Source: Multifurca ochricompacta
Lineage: Eukaryota > Basidiomycota > Agaricomycetes > Russulales > Russulaceae
DNA length: 64,000 nt
Direction: 5' to 3'
Assembly (NCBI GenBank): GCA_022496185.1
Contig: WTXG01000069.1
Coordinates: forward strand, 101,336 to 165,335
Shown: one piece after another, positions 1 to 9,348 of the stretch
Position numbering within the stretch: position 1 is the stretch's first letter
How the letters are laid out: the number at the start of each line of letters is the position of its first letter
Notes under the pieces: generated by a model
Database searches by the model: none
What the model was told of the DNA's origin: nothing
What the model saw: only the letters and a program-made list of their open reading frames with translations
Made by a program: the position numbers and the translations under genes

Positions 1-1501
1 TCAAAAATCCTTCTTTGCGAATGCCTTTTCTACCAGGATGGCTCGCACTTCTTCGCTCTCCTTCATCATGTTTGCCCATATCTCCTGCGCTTTTTCTTCT
101 TTCGTCGGTGTCTTTTTGCTGATGGTTGGTGGGTTATTGTGGATGGGTGTAACAGTTGCCTCCGCCGCTCGTACCCCTTTTTTGGGCATTCCCTGGACAT
201 GTGTCCTTGTGCCTTGCAGCGAAAGCATCTCCCTTCTTTCATCAGCGTCTGCCTTTCATCTTCAGTGAGTGTAGCTCGGGCTCTGGTTCTGTCAGCAGAG
301 GTATCCATGGCGTTTGGATCTCTTTGACCAGTATGCGTGGGCTTGACTCCGAAGGCGGCCTTCCACTGGTCGCGGGTCTTTCCTTTTTCGTGTCGACCCC
401 AAAACGTGTTTGGAAATCAAGGTAATCTTGCTGCTGTCAGCGAGCAGCGTCAACCCATGTATCCCAATCGTTGGGATGATGAAACTGGATAATGTTCTTT
501 ACTAATGGGTTGGGCAACCCCTGGGAGAAGAGGTCCATGTGGCCTCTTCGTCGGTGTCATAGCCGGCTCTATGGCCAGGCTTCTGAACTTTGCTACATAA
601 GCATCAAGTTCTCCCTTGTCCATTTAAGGGATTTAAGTCTCGGCAGCCTTCTGCTTGGCCTGCCCATCTGTGAATGCGTCTTTAAATCTCTGGGCAATGG
701 TTTCCCAAAGCCCCTCGCTAGTGGTACGACGGCCACTCTCAATTTGTTCGTTCAGCCACTCTAGCTGTTCCATGGTCCAATCGTCTACAGCCTCCCCGCA
801 GATCAGAGAGAGGAAGAGGTTTGCACGTTGGAAGGGGTTAATGATCTGGGGAACGTCATGGTTGAAGTTCTTAAAGGTCGTGAACTCCAGCATAAATTTT
901 TTGCTTTGCGACCGGTCCCCAGTGAACATTTGGGGTAGCATGCCCGATAACCTTCCTGATGGCGGGGGAATGTTAGGTGGTAACATGGCTGGTGGGGGCG
1001 GAGGGGCTGGGTCTGGAAGCTGGGCAGCGATGGTGGACATATTCTGGTAAAACGGGGTGACGGTGTCGGTAGACTGTATTGAGATCTGGGGGTTGTCAAA
1101 GCAGGGGCTCTGAACATGGCAACTCCAGGTGCAACTGGGGCTGTAGACGATGCTAATACCAGTGCTTCTTCACTATGTTCTTTGATGTACTCTTCGGGCT
1201 CAGAGTCCGTAACAATGGCCAGGGGATTCTCCCTCCACGGTCCTAATCCGAATTCAGGAGGAGCAGGTCCTGTAGTGACCCAAGAGTGTCGGCTGTCTGA
1301 ATATCGGATACGATACCAAACTCTTTTCTCGTTGTCGTATTCTACCGGTTGGTATCTTCCATCGTGATAGACGTAGTATCCAAACTCGGACTCAAAATCT
1401 TTCCAGGTGGCAGAGCCAAGTACTTGTTGTGAAAGATCAGGCTCATCCCTACGTTCGATGGGTTCTTCTTTAAAGAGGGTCTGACTGCGGCTGGAAGCCA
1501 T
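1..1501 (-). pseudogene. Chromovirus A (Ty3/gypsy) gag, broken; element runs off left edge
   Basis: This is the Gag of a Ty3/gypsy element read leftward. The N-terminal part (ATG at 1499-1501, MASSRSQTLF...) matches the equivalent parts of copies B (46325) and C (49061). The capsid-like part follows, then a zinc knuckle of form CFRCKAQGHMSREC near 220-260. The reading frame ends in ...AKKDF-stop at positions 1-10, the sequence GGATTTTTGA that also ends gag in B and C. Reading frames change between 1040 and 803 and again near 228, so the gene is frameshifted. Pol would lie beyond the left edge. Family assignment is firm by comparison with B and C; the exact frameshift points are not. Confidence 0.85.
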
Positions 1502-1507
1502 GATGAG

Positions 1508-1518
1508 AGACTCGACTT
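1508..1518 (-). other. Primer binding site of chromovirus A (self-priming type)
   Basis: On the minus strand this reads AAGTCGAGTCT, two bases after the LTR end. It is the exact reverse complement of AGACTCGACTT inside the same LTR (complement at 1745-1755), 34 nt after the start of the TATATAAG box. No TGG-type tRNA 3'-end match is present. This fits the Tf1/sushi mechanism, where the 5' end of the transcript folds back as primer. Confidence 0.75.
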
Positions 1519-1520
1519 GA

Positions 1521-2110
1521 TGTTACGTCCGGTGCGGGACATTCCACATGACTTGTGTGACAGCGTGATATGTGGGTTCGGATAAGAGGCCAATGAGGTC
1601 CCTTGGAGTTCAGAGGTTATGAGTCAACGTCCAAGAGGCTGTACTCTAAGACAATGTTGAGCGGAAAAGTGCCAAAAGCACTGAGACAGGCAGACGTCAA
1701 GAGACAAGGGGAAAGTCCAGAAGACAAGCACCAATGTATTCAATAAGTCGAGTCTGAGGTCTACAAGGTAGCTACAGTGGACTTATATACGTAATCGAAT
1801 GAGCGTCTAAAGATAAGATACTATGGAGTCATGTGGGCCTGAATATACGAAAGCGAAGGGCGTAAAGCCATGCTTCTGATAGGGAATTAAGTAAGTGTCC
1901 GGTCATAGAGATAAGGGATAAGAGATAAGCGATAACAAGACAATCATAAGTACATCGACATAAACAGAGACAAAGACTATCACGGGGACGGGAGTAGGGC
2001 ACGTGAGGGATCCCATGATGGAGACATGATCTGGTAGTGAAGGGTAGGCGGCAAAGAGGGGTCGTCGTTGGGTAAGAAGAAAAAGACAGGAAGAGATGGG
2101 GTTCGTAACA
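1521..2110 (-). repeat. 5' LTR of chromovirus A
   Basis: The 590-bp sequence begins TGTTACGTCC and ends GTAACA in plus-strand view, with short inverted ends like the LTRs of copy B (39465-40050 and 46345-46920). It contains TATATAAG on the minus strand (1782-1789) and the self-primer motif. The right flank ACTGG (2111-2115) should be one copy of the 5-bp TSD; the other lies outside the window. It interrupts the integrase region of copia-2. Confidence 0.85.
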
Positions 2111-5100
2111 ACTGGCATGCCTTTTCACTGCCAGTACTTGGGTCCTCTTGTTCTTCGTAAGGTGATGCTTCGCCTCTAAGCTTTCTGGTGATGTAGTATG
2201 ATGGTTTTGAAGTGCGCGTTGACCTGCGCATTGGTTCAGGTGCTGGTTCTTTGCTCTTGCCTTTGTCCCTAGGAGGCGGCGCCGGAGTTGGGGAGGGCAT
2301 ATAGTGATCTTGTGCCTCTTCATCAGGCATCTCTTCTTCGCCACTTTCTGTAGCGTATGGTGGTTGCAGGCCTTGAGGGGACTGAGGGACAGAAGGCAGA
2401 GGGGAAGTGGTGGGTAGGAGAGGTACCTTTTCAGAAGGCATTCCTCCTGGTGGGGAAGGTGTGGAGGTTCGTATGGTGATTCTGGACAATGGCGTAGATG
2501 GTGTTGGGGGTAGTGCTGGAGCAGGTGGTGGTGGTGCCGGGGCTTGCACTTGCTGCGATGCAATAAAGCATGGCGCTTTACTGTAGACTGTAACGTTAGG
2601 GTCTACAAATTTGACATTCCGCTCAACCGAGACGGAATTCTTGTGCGGCCAATAAATTCTGTGGGCATGAGTGCTATCAGCATCATATCCCACCCAGTGT
2701 CCTTCTATGCCGCATGCGTCTAATTTTGAGCCTGCATCGGAGTGGACCCAAATGTGTTGTCCCCATTCTGGAACGTTTGATAAATTTGGCTTGCTGCCAT
2801 AGAGTTTCTCAAAGGGAGTTGTCATGCCAAGAGCCCTAGTAGAAGTGCGGTTCTTAAGCCAAACTGCGTGAAAGAGTGCCTCGCCCCAAAGATATTTGGG
2901 CAGGCCAGAGTGGTGGAGGAAAGCCTGCACGTGCTTGAGGAGTCTGCGGTTCAGAGATTCTGCGACTCCGTTGTGCTGCGGGGTGTCGTGGGTTGTGAGA
3001 CATCGTTCTGTGTCTTGTTGTTGCAAGAGTTTGGTGAATTCTGATCTGGTGAATTCGCCACCACGATCAGATCTAAGAGCCTTGATAGTCACTCCATGTT
3101 GTGTCTGCGCCCAAGCTGCAAAGGCGTGATAAGCTGAAAGGGTCTTGTCCTTGGTGCGCAGGATGTTGATTCATGTGAAGCAAGTGTGATCATCTGTAAA
3201 AGTCACATAATATCTCCTTCCTCCAAGGCTGGCTATAGGTGAGGGTCCCCAGACATCGGAGTGGACCTCTGCTCCAAAGTTCTTTGCAGGAGGAGCAACT
3301 CGCTCACTCCTGATTGCCTTGCGAGTCATTTTTGTGTACTCACATGAATCACAGATAATCGGAGATCCATCGTCAATGAGTTTGACGCCTTCGATTGCAT
3401 TGCTGCGGATGAGGCCTCGGATGGAGTCTGCCAACATGTGGCCAAGACGCTGGTGCATAGCGTGAATGTCAACTTGTTCTGCTGCACTTGCAGCAACAGT
3501 AGAGAAAATGGCGGAAGAAGCATGTTCAACCTTGTACAGGCCGTTGGTGCTTGTTGGGATGGTGCCGATGACTTTGCCTGACTTGTTTGTGATTTTGCAT
3601 GCGTCCTTGGTGAAAGAGACTGAAGAGCCGGCAGCGGCAATCTGGGTGATCGAGATAATGGTGAATGCCATTTCTGGCGTGTGCAGCGCGTCGCGTAGGA
3701 GAACCAGGGTAGTGGCATTGCCATTTGGAACTTCGATCTGCAGATCGCCAGTGCCTATCGCATAGAAAATACAATTGTTAGCTGCTAAGATGGGACACAG
3801 GGTAATGGTGCGATAATTGGTGAATTTCCCTCAATAGGGAGACATATGTCTTGATGCTCCTGAGTCATATAACTCGACCTCAACTTCTGAGCATTTGACT
3901 TGACTTTTGGCATTGTAAGCCAATTGCGGCATAAAATCAGTGTCGTCGATTTCTTCAATGGCAGCCCATGCTTCAATGTCCGCATTGGATAGACTTGTGC
4001 TCTCCACAGCCTTGTGGTTGTTGCGCCCTCTGGAGTTGTTAGCTTGTCCTGGCGCCTGCAACTGCAACTGGTTACTGCCTGCTAACATCCGGCACTCAGA
4101 CTTGTAGTGCCCTTTCTTCTTGCAATAGAAACATTTGATATTGCGCTTGTCCGTCTTCTTCGATGTGTTTGCTGCGAGTGCTTCTTCTGGGCCAGACTTG
4201 CCCTTGCCGTTCTTGATAACACATTGATCGTACTCATCGGTTGCCAGGCCAATGATGCCGTCTGGGGTGATAGCAGCAGTGGTGAAATGCCCTATTGAAC
4301 TGATGGCGTTTTTAGTGTTTTCATATGAAGCGGGGAGGGAATTGATGAGAATGGTGTAGTATTCTTGATCACTGAGAGTCTTCCCATTGGCTGATAGATC
4401 CTCCCACATAGAGTGCATCCTAGTGAAGTGCGTGCGAATGTCCTCGGTTTCGTCGTATGTCGCGTTCTTCAGCTTGTTGCTCATCTCGATCAGTACCAAC
4501 TCTGATCGCATCTGGTAAATCTTCTTCACAGCATCCCATACCTCCATGGCAGTTGTATTGACTTTGACTCAATTGAATACGTGGTTGGGAACTGTAACTG
4601 TGATCAGTTGCTTGAAGGCAGATTCTTCTACTCTCCAGCAGCGCTCCAGAGTCATGCCATTGACAACGCCTAGTGATTGGCAGGGGTAACCCTGGGGTAT
4701 CCTCATTGGTACCTGTACCCGTACCCGTACCCGTCACTACGGGTACGGGTAACCTGCGGGTTACCCACGGGTCACCTGTGAAAACGCGTGCAAGTTCTTT
4801 ACTTGCATCACACATTTCGGATACCCGGCCCAGGCCTTCCTGGACCAAGAAGATACACAACACGTTCATTTGTGGCTGCTTAAGATCCCTCAATGACTCT
4901 TATTTTATGTTCAGAAGATTAAGATAATTCATTATTCCATTTTTATTTTATTATTCTGCTTTCAATTTTATACAAGCACAACTAAAATACAGTATACAGA
5001 GATGATTAGATAGGATGTTATAGAACATTGATGAATAGCCTGTCAGATAACCACACAGAATGCAAAATAATTTGATGAACACATAGCAATTTGCAGGGGT

Positions 5101-6263
5101 AACCCCTGGATAATTGTTTTGATACCTGGGTTACCCATAAAATGAAATGTGTGCAAGTTCTTTACTTGCATCGCGCATTTCAGACATCCGGCCCGGGACA
5201 TCCCAGTCAAGGAGATATGCACTTGGACACAACGCATTCATTTATGGCTACTCAAGATCCCTCAAAGATTCCTATTTTATGTTCATAAGACTAAGATAAT
5301 TTATTATTCCATTTTTATTTTATTATTCTGGTTTCAATTTTATATGAGTGTGACTGTTCTTTGCGTTTCTGCGCATTTCGGATAAATAGCCCAGGCCATC
5401 CCGGTCAAGGAGATAAGCACTTGGACACAATGTGTTCATTTATGGCTACTCAAGATCCCTCAAATATTGTTGGTTTATGTTCAGAAGATTAAAAGGATCC
5501 TTTATTTACATTATTATTTTATTATTCTGGTTTCATTTCATACAAGCGCGACTGTCCTGGTGTGTTTAAGTCAACCTTCCTTAATAGGAAGGAGGTCAGA
5601 CCACCATGTGATGCAATGTAGTTGCTGCCCCATGCAGCTTGTAGATACACGCGGGCCTTGTTTCAGCAAACTAATTTTATAATTAGATTACAATACAGTC
5701 TAAAGTAGTCTAGAGTGTATTTTAGATAGTGCCAGACTGGCAGAATTGGTCGCACGTTAATAAAACAGATGTATCATGGTTTTCAAGAAAGTGGATCACT
5801 GATAAGGGTTTTATTTTACATCACACCGTTAATCTGCTTTGATATTTTGTATGATAATACTAGAACATATTTAACACAACCCTGTAGCATACATCAGACG
5901 AGATCTTGTATTTTTGTGGCTGCAGATGTGTTTTATCTCGGAAATTCTACTGATCTTGTCAATGGATAATCGGTGCCTATACCTGCCAAACCCACCGCGT
6001 GGGTACGGGTTTCCACGGGTTGGGAGCCGTATACCCGTACCCGTACCCGGCAAAACCCATGGCGCTTACCCGCGTGGGTATGAAACCCTTTGACAATCAC
6101 TAACAACGCCAGCTTGAGTGTATGAAGTGGGAACATTGGTATGGGTAAGATGTTCATCCCATTGATTTGCGTTGAATGTCCAAAGCATCTTGTCTTGGTA
6201 CGTGACCCAGTTCGAGCCATCCATGGCTAACTTGACGACATTGGTGCGTAAATCGATGCTCAT
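2111..6263 (-). pseudogene. Copia-2 gag-pol (Ty1/copia), decayed and interrupted
   Basis: The element is read leftward from an ATG at 6263. Gag begins MSIDLRTNVVKLAMDGSNW. It is cut by hAT1 (4671-6102) and resumes at 4662. Next come a CCHC knuckle (CFYCKKKGHYKSEC, about 4095-4140), a protease motif YDSGASRHMSPY (about 3830-3870), the GAG-pre-integrase region and an integrase core with DRGGEFT and HNGVAE (about 2950-3060). A proline-rich tail follows, lost into chromovirus A at 2110. RT and RNase H are not in the window. In-frame stops at 4568, 3831 and 3171 (minus strand) are all TGA; the third-from-last context, SPY-stop-G, keeps frame on both sides. The element is inactive. Confidence 0.85.
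4671..6102. mobile_element. hAT1: non-autonomous hAT DNA transposon in copia-2 gag
   Basis: The element is 1,432 bp with terminal inverted repeats TAGTGATTG...CAATCACTA and a perfect 8-bp TSD ACAACGCC (4663-4670 and 6103-6110). The 8-bp TSD and TAGTG-type ends are hallmarks of the hAT superfamily. No transposase ORF is visible. Subterminal regions are packed with GGTACC/GGGTAC repeats and short palindromes that could be transposase sites. Inside, a roughly 205-bp module with the landmarks 'TTTATGTTCA' and 'GATCCCTCAA' is present three times in diverged form (about 4790, 5160 and 5370). Copia-2 gag resumes in frame across the TSD. Confidence 0.9.
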
Positions 6264-6351
6264 ATCGGCAAAAGTGATAAGTCGATAATGGGTAGATTAG
6301 GGATACGTGCTTTAGAAAATTCAGCTAGTTTCTTGATTTAATTTGCAACTC

Positions 6352-6365
6352 CAGGGCCCATAACC
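6352..6365 (-). other. Primer binding site of copia-2 (initiator-tRNA fragment)
   Basis: The plus strand CAGGGCCCATAACC has the form of a eukaryotic initiator tRNA-Met anticodon arm (C33, anticodon CAT, AACC). The minus-strand element would therefore pair with an internal half-tRNA, as known for Ty5 and Drosophila copia. The same sequence adjoins the 5' LTR of copia-1 at 56181-56196. Confidence 0.7.
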
Positions 6366-6789
6366 TGGAGGGAATAGACTATAGACTATTGATAGGGGGT
6401 ACCGGTGTTAGTCCGGTATGGCGAGCTGAATTTGCCAGTACGGTTGGCGATAGCACGGAAATCGACCTAAGAGCAGAGCAAGTGCAAATAAGAGTAAAAG
6501 CGATTGTTAAGTTCGCTTTTGTGAGAACTAAGTTGAGGCAGACAAGTGGATAAAAAGGATCAAAACTGGATGATGATTCTGAACAAACTACTAAGGTTTT
6601 TATACATTTTAGCTATAGGAGTAAATATAGGAGAGATAACACAATAAAGTCGAAACTGGAGGCCAAAGATCTGGCCAGAGAGGCATACAATGTAAACTAC
6701 AAGTCAATCAGAATGAAATGCAAGGCAAAGAATGCAAGACAAAGGGGCGCGCGAAAGGAGCGGAACTGTAATGTACAACTGTAATGGTT
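6366..6789 (-). repeat. Probable 5' LTR of copia-2, right end uncertain
   Basis: The LTR should start at TGGAGGG (6366), directly beside the primer site. Its other end cannot be fixed because the second LTR is outside the window. An ...ACA end at 6777 (after GTAATGTACA) would give about 412 bp, similar to the 426-bp LTR of copia-3. No gene is visible. The 88 bases 6264-6351 are the untranslated leader between primer site and gag ATG. Confidence 0.45.
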
Positions 6790-6950
6790 TTAGTCACGCT
6801 TGCATAAAATTGAAACGAAATAAGATGATAATGGAGATATAAAATGTGTTTACTCTTCCGAACATGAAACCAAAATATCCGAAGCATCTTGAGTTGCCGC
6901 GAATGAACGTGGCAATAATCTTGTGTCCGAGTGCGATCTTGACACTCCTA
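6790..6950 (-). repeat. Diverged relic of the hAT1 family
   Basis: The stretch with CGCTTGCATAAAATTGAAAC, then GATAATGGAGATATAAAATG, then ATCTTGTGTCCGAGTG follows the order of the internal hAT module (for example 24290-24420, CTCGTATAAAATTGAAACC ... GTGTTGTGTCCAAGTG) with many substitutions. It has no recognisable ends. The sequence from about 6950 to 7015 holds nothing I can name. Confidence 0.5.
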
Positions 6951-7109
6951 AGATCCTTCTCCTCTTGCCGGGCTGGTCTGTCCAGAATGCGCAATACAGC
7001 ACAAAGCTCAATGGTACTGGGAACAGCCGCGACAACATCCCTTCTTGACCACTTACCACCACCATCACCTTTAGGTTTTTGTGTTGTTTCGCTGCTTGAG
7101 TTGCCTCCC

Positions 7110-8383
7110 ATGTCCAATCGCTTTGCTGCTCTTTCTGAGCCCCCTCCCCCACGCCCCCCTTCTCCTGCCCAGGTTCTCACCTCTGCCATCACCCAGCTTT
7201 ATGATGGGATGGTAGAGGCTGAGGCTTCCTTCCCTGGCGATGATGACGCTTATGTTGCTGCTCTCCATGAACACCTCCACGCCTTCCTCAATTTCACCCC
7301 TGCTTCTGGGGGCCCCTCCCTTGTCCACTCCTATGCGCAGCACTCCCCAGCCTTTGTGGCTGCCTTCAGGGCTGCTTTTCCTACTCCCCCTGTCACTGAC
7401 ACTGTCCTCACTATGGACCTGCACCGCCTCACAAGGGAGGTCCAGGGTCTTGGTTTGAAGATAGCTGCTCTTTCTGCTGGTGCCCAACCAGTGCCCCCCC
7501 CTCCTGCTGTGCATCCTCCTACTCCTGCTCCAGGCCCCTCCAAAAAAGGTAAGGCCCCTGTCCAGGCCCCTCCAGCTCCACCCGCCCAGGCCCCAGCCCA
7601 GGCTGCCCCAGCCAAGGCCCCCAAGGCCAAGGCCAAGCCCTCTGCCCCGGCTCCTTCCCCCGCACCCCCTCCTGCCCCCACTATCCCTGCTGCCCCTGTC
7701 CCCTCCCCCCCTCATCCTATGCTGCTGCTGCCAAGAGGCGTGCGAGACCCTCATTGGTGGTCTTTCCTGGTTCTGTGCAGGACCCCTCCGACCCTCCATT
7801 TGTGTGCAAACCCCCTGGGGCCATTGTTACATATTTGAACTCCGAGCTTTCTGGGTCTGGGACCCAGGTCACTCTGTCTGCTGCATGGTGGACACCAAAG
7901 AAGAACCTGGTTCTTACAGCTGGCCCCGATGTCTCGGAGGCCAACCTCCTTTCTGCCCAGCCCCTCCTAACCTCCTTGCTAGGTCCCTTCTTGTCGGTGA
8001 TGGGCCAGCCGCTTTCCCCCTCCTCCTGCCCGAATGTTCAGTGGTCCCGGGTGACCATCAACGGCCTTGCTACTGGCGTGACCCCACACACTGGGGCACA
8101 TTCTCCCCAGGCCTGCCATGAGGCCCTGGGTCGTGAGAACCCGGTGTACAGGGCGCTCAAAGTGACAGCCCTTCCCTCCTGGGTCCGCGCTCCCTCCACC
8201 CTCCTCCCTGGCTCCACTTCCTCTGTGGTGGTGGCCTTTGAGGACTCAGACGGTGCGGCGCTGGCGGGCCTCTTGGCCCAGCGCACCCTCTATGCCTTCG
8301 GGCATGCTGGTGTGGTCCGTCGATGGAAGAAGCCACCCCGCGTCAAGAAGCCGGCTGTCCCGGCCCCCACACCCGCTGCTTAG
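7110..8383 (+). pseudogene. LINE ORF1-like protein of retroposon copy 1 (one frameshift)
   Basis: The ATG at 7110 opens MSNRFAALSEPP..., a proline/alanine-rich N-terminal half with about 170 residues of globular-looking sequence before the low-complexity spacer. One frameshift near 7720 joins it to the C-terminal half (LVVFPGSVQDP...), which ends at the TAG after PTPAA at 8381-8383. The C-terminal half has the layout of LINE ORF1 from mushroom fungi: TPKKNLVLTAGPD, PSWVRAPS, VVAFED and RTLYAFGHAGVVRRWK. Copy 2 shares the order TAKANLVLTASPD, PSWVRAPS, RTLYAFGH. The frame ends just after the RRWK position, where autonomous LINE ORF1 would go on into zinc knuckles. The role is presumably RNA binding; that is inferred. 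Confidence 0.75.
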
Positions 8384-8407
8384 CAGCATTTTCTATTTTA
8401 CTTGTGA

Positions 8408-9070
8408 CTTTTGTGTTTCGGAATTTCACTGTACGGATTGGTTGGGTCTCGACCATGATGGCACACGGGGTCTGGACCTGGCAACTGCGCCTAGCCGTCC
8501 CCATTTAATTTACTTCATCCTTTTTCCCCACCCTTCGGGTGGGGGGTCCTGGTCTTAGCTCTGGGTCTTCCGACGTACATTCTCCCCGGGTTTTCCCTTA
8601 GGGTTTCCCACCCACTACCTCTGGACCTTTGTCCCTTCTTACAGTAGTTACTATGTCCCTGTAGTAGCCGCGCGATTTGTCTGTTTGGCTGAAGCGCGTC
8701 ATAAATTTGATCTCAAAAAAAAAAAAAAAAAAAAAAAAAACTTTTGTGTTTCGGACTTTTACTGTACAGATTGGTTGGGTCTCGACCATGATGGCACCCG
8801 GGGTCTGGACCTGGCAAATGCGCCTAGCCGTCCCCAATTTTTATTTTTACATCTTCCTTTTCCCCACCCCAAAGGGTGGGGGTCCTGGTTTCTGGGTCTT
8901 CCACTTACTACAACCTCGGGTTTTCCCTTAGGGTTTCCCACCCACTACCTCCAGGGCATTTGTCCCTTCTTACAATAGCTACTATGTACCTGTAGTAGCC
9001 GCGCGATTTGTCTGTTTGGCTGAAGCGCGTAATAAAGTTGATTTCAAAAAAAAAAAAAAAAAAAAAAAAA
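8408..9070 (+). repeat. Tandem dimer of a LINE 3' UTR, each unit with its own poly(A)
   Basis: Unit 1 (8408-8740) and unit 2 (8741-9070) both start CTTTTGTGTTTCGGA and run in parallel through GGTTGGGTCTCGACCATGAT and CCGCGCGATTTGTCTGTTTG. Each ends in AATAAA-like sequence and about 26 A residues (8715-8740 and 9046-9070). Internal poly(A) at the junction shows an RNA-derived join rather than simple DNA slippage. Confidence 0.9.
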
Positions 9071-9085
9071 ACCGGGAACAGCCGC

Positions 9086-9348
9086 CCTGCATTGCCTCGT
9101 TGCCTCATTTTGTCCTCATGCTCTATAAAAACATGTATTATAGCCGTGGCCTTTGCCGTTCTCCAGAACCCGCAACCATTTTCGCCATCTACTCTCTCAA
9201 TTCATTGCCAGAGGACCCACAATTACCGTCATTCTTGTGCATTGAATAAAGCAAGACCCAAGAACGTAAGTGCACAACTTAGTCACCTCTTCCCCGAGCA
9301 TATGCCCTTCGGTCATCAGTAATCCATTTCTTATTCGCAGCCTCCATT
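9086..9348 (+). promoter_or_regulatory. Promoter and 5' UTR of the CHAT gene, with a 5' UTR intron
   Basis: A TATAAAA box lies at 9124-9130, about 220 bases before the ATG. A 75-bp intron is likely at 9266-9340 (GTAAGT...TTCGCAG), leaving CCTCCATT before the start codon. The region starts 15 bases after the poly(A) of retroposon copy 1, so that insertion lies only about 50 bases upstream of the TATA box. Confidence 0.55.

Larger units (their letters stand above)
7031..9070 (+). mobile_element. LINE-derived ORF1-only retroposon, copy 1
   Basis: The inserted unit is flanked by a 15-bp near-perfect TSD: ACTGGGAACAGCCGC (7016-7030) and ACCGGGAACAGCCGC (9071-9085). The one mismatch is a CpG-to-TpG change. 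It holds a short 5' leader, one ORF1-type reading frame, a 3' UTR present twice in tandem, and poly(A) at the end. There is no endonuclease or reverse transcriptase and no room for one. It must have been moved in trans by a LINE. A second, related copy lies at 25913-29499. Confidence 0.85.

Noticed and set aside
7071..7799. Long minus-strand frame over the ORF1-like gene (Gly/Arg-rich)
   Set aside because: It is a shadow of the Pro/Ala-rich plus-strand gene; no motifs and only low-complexity composition.
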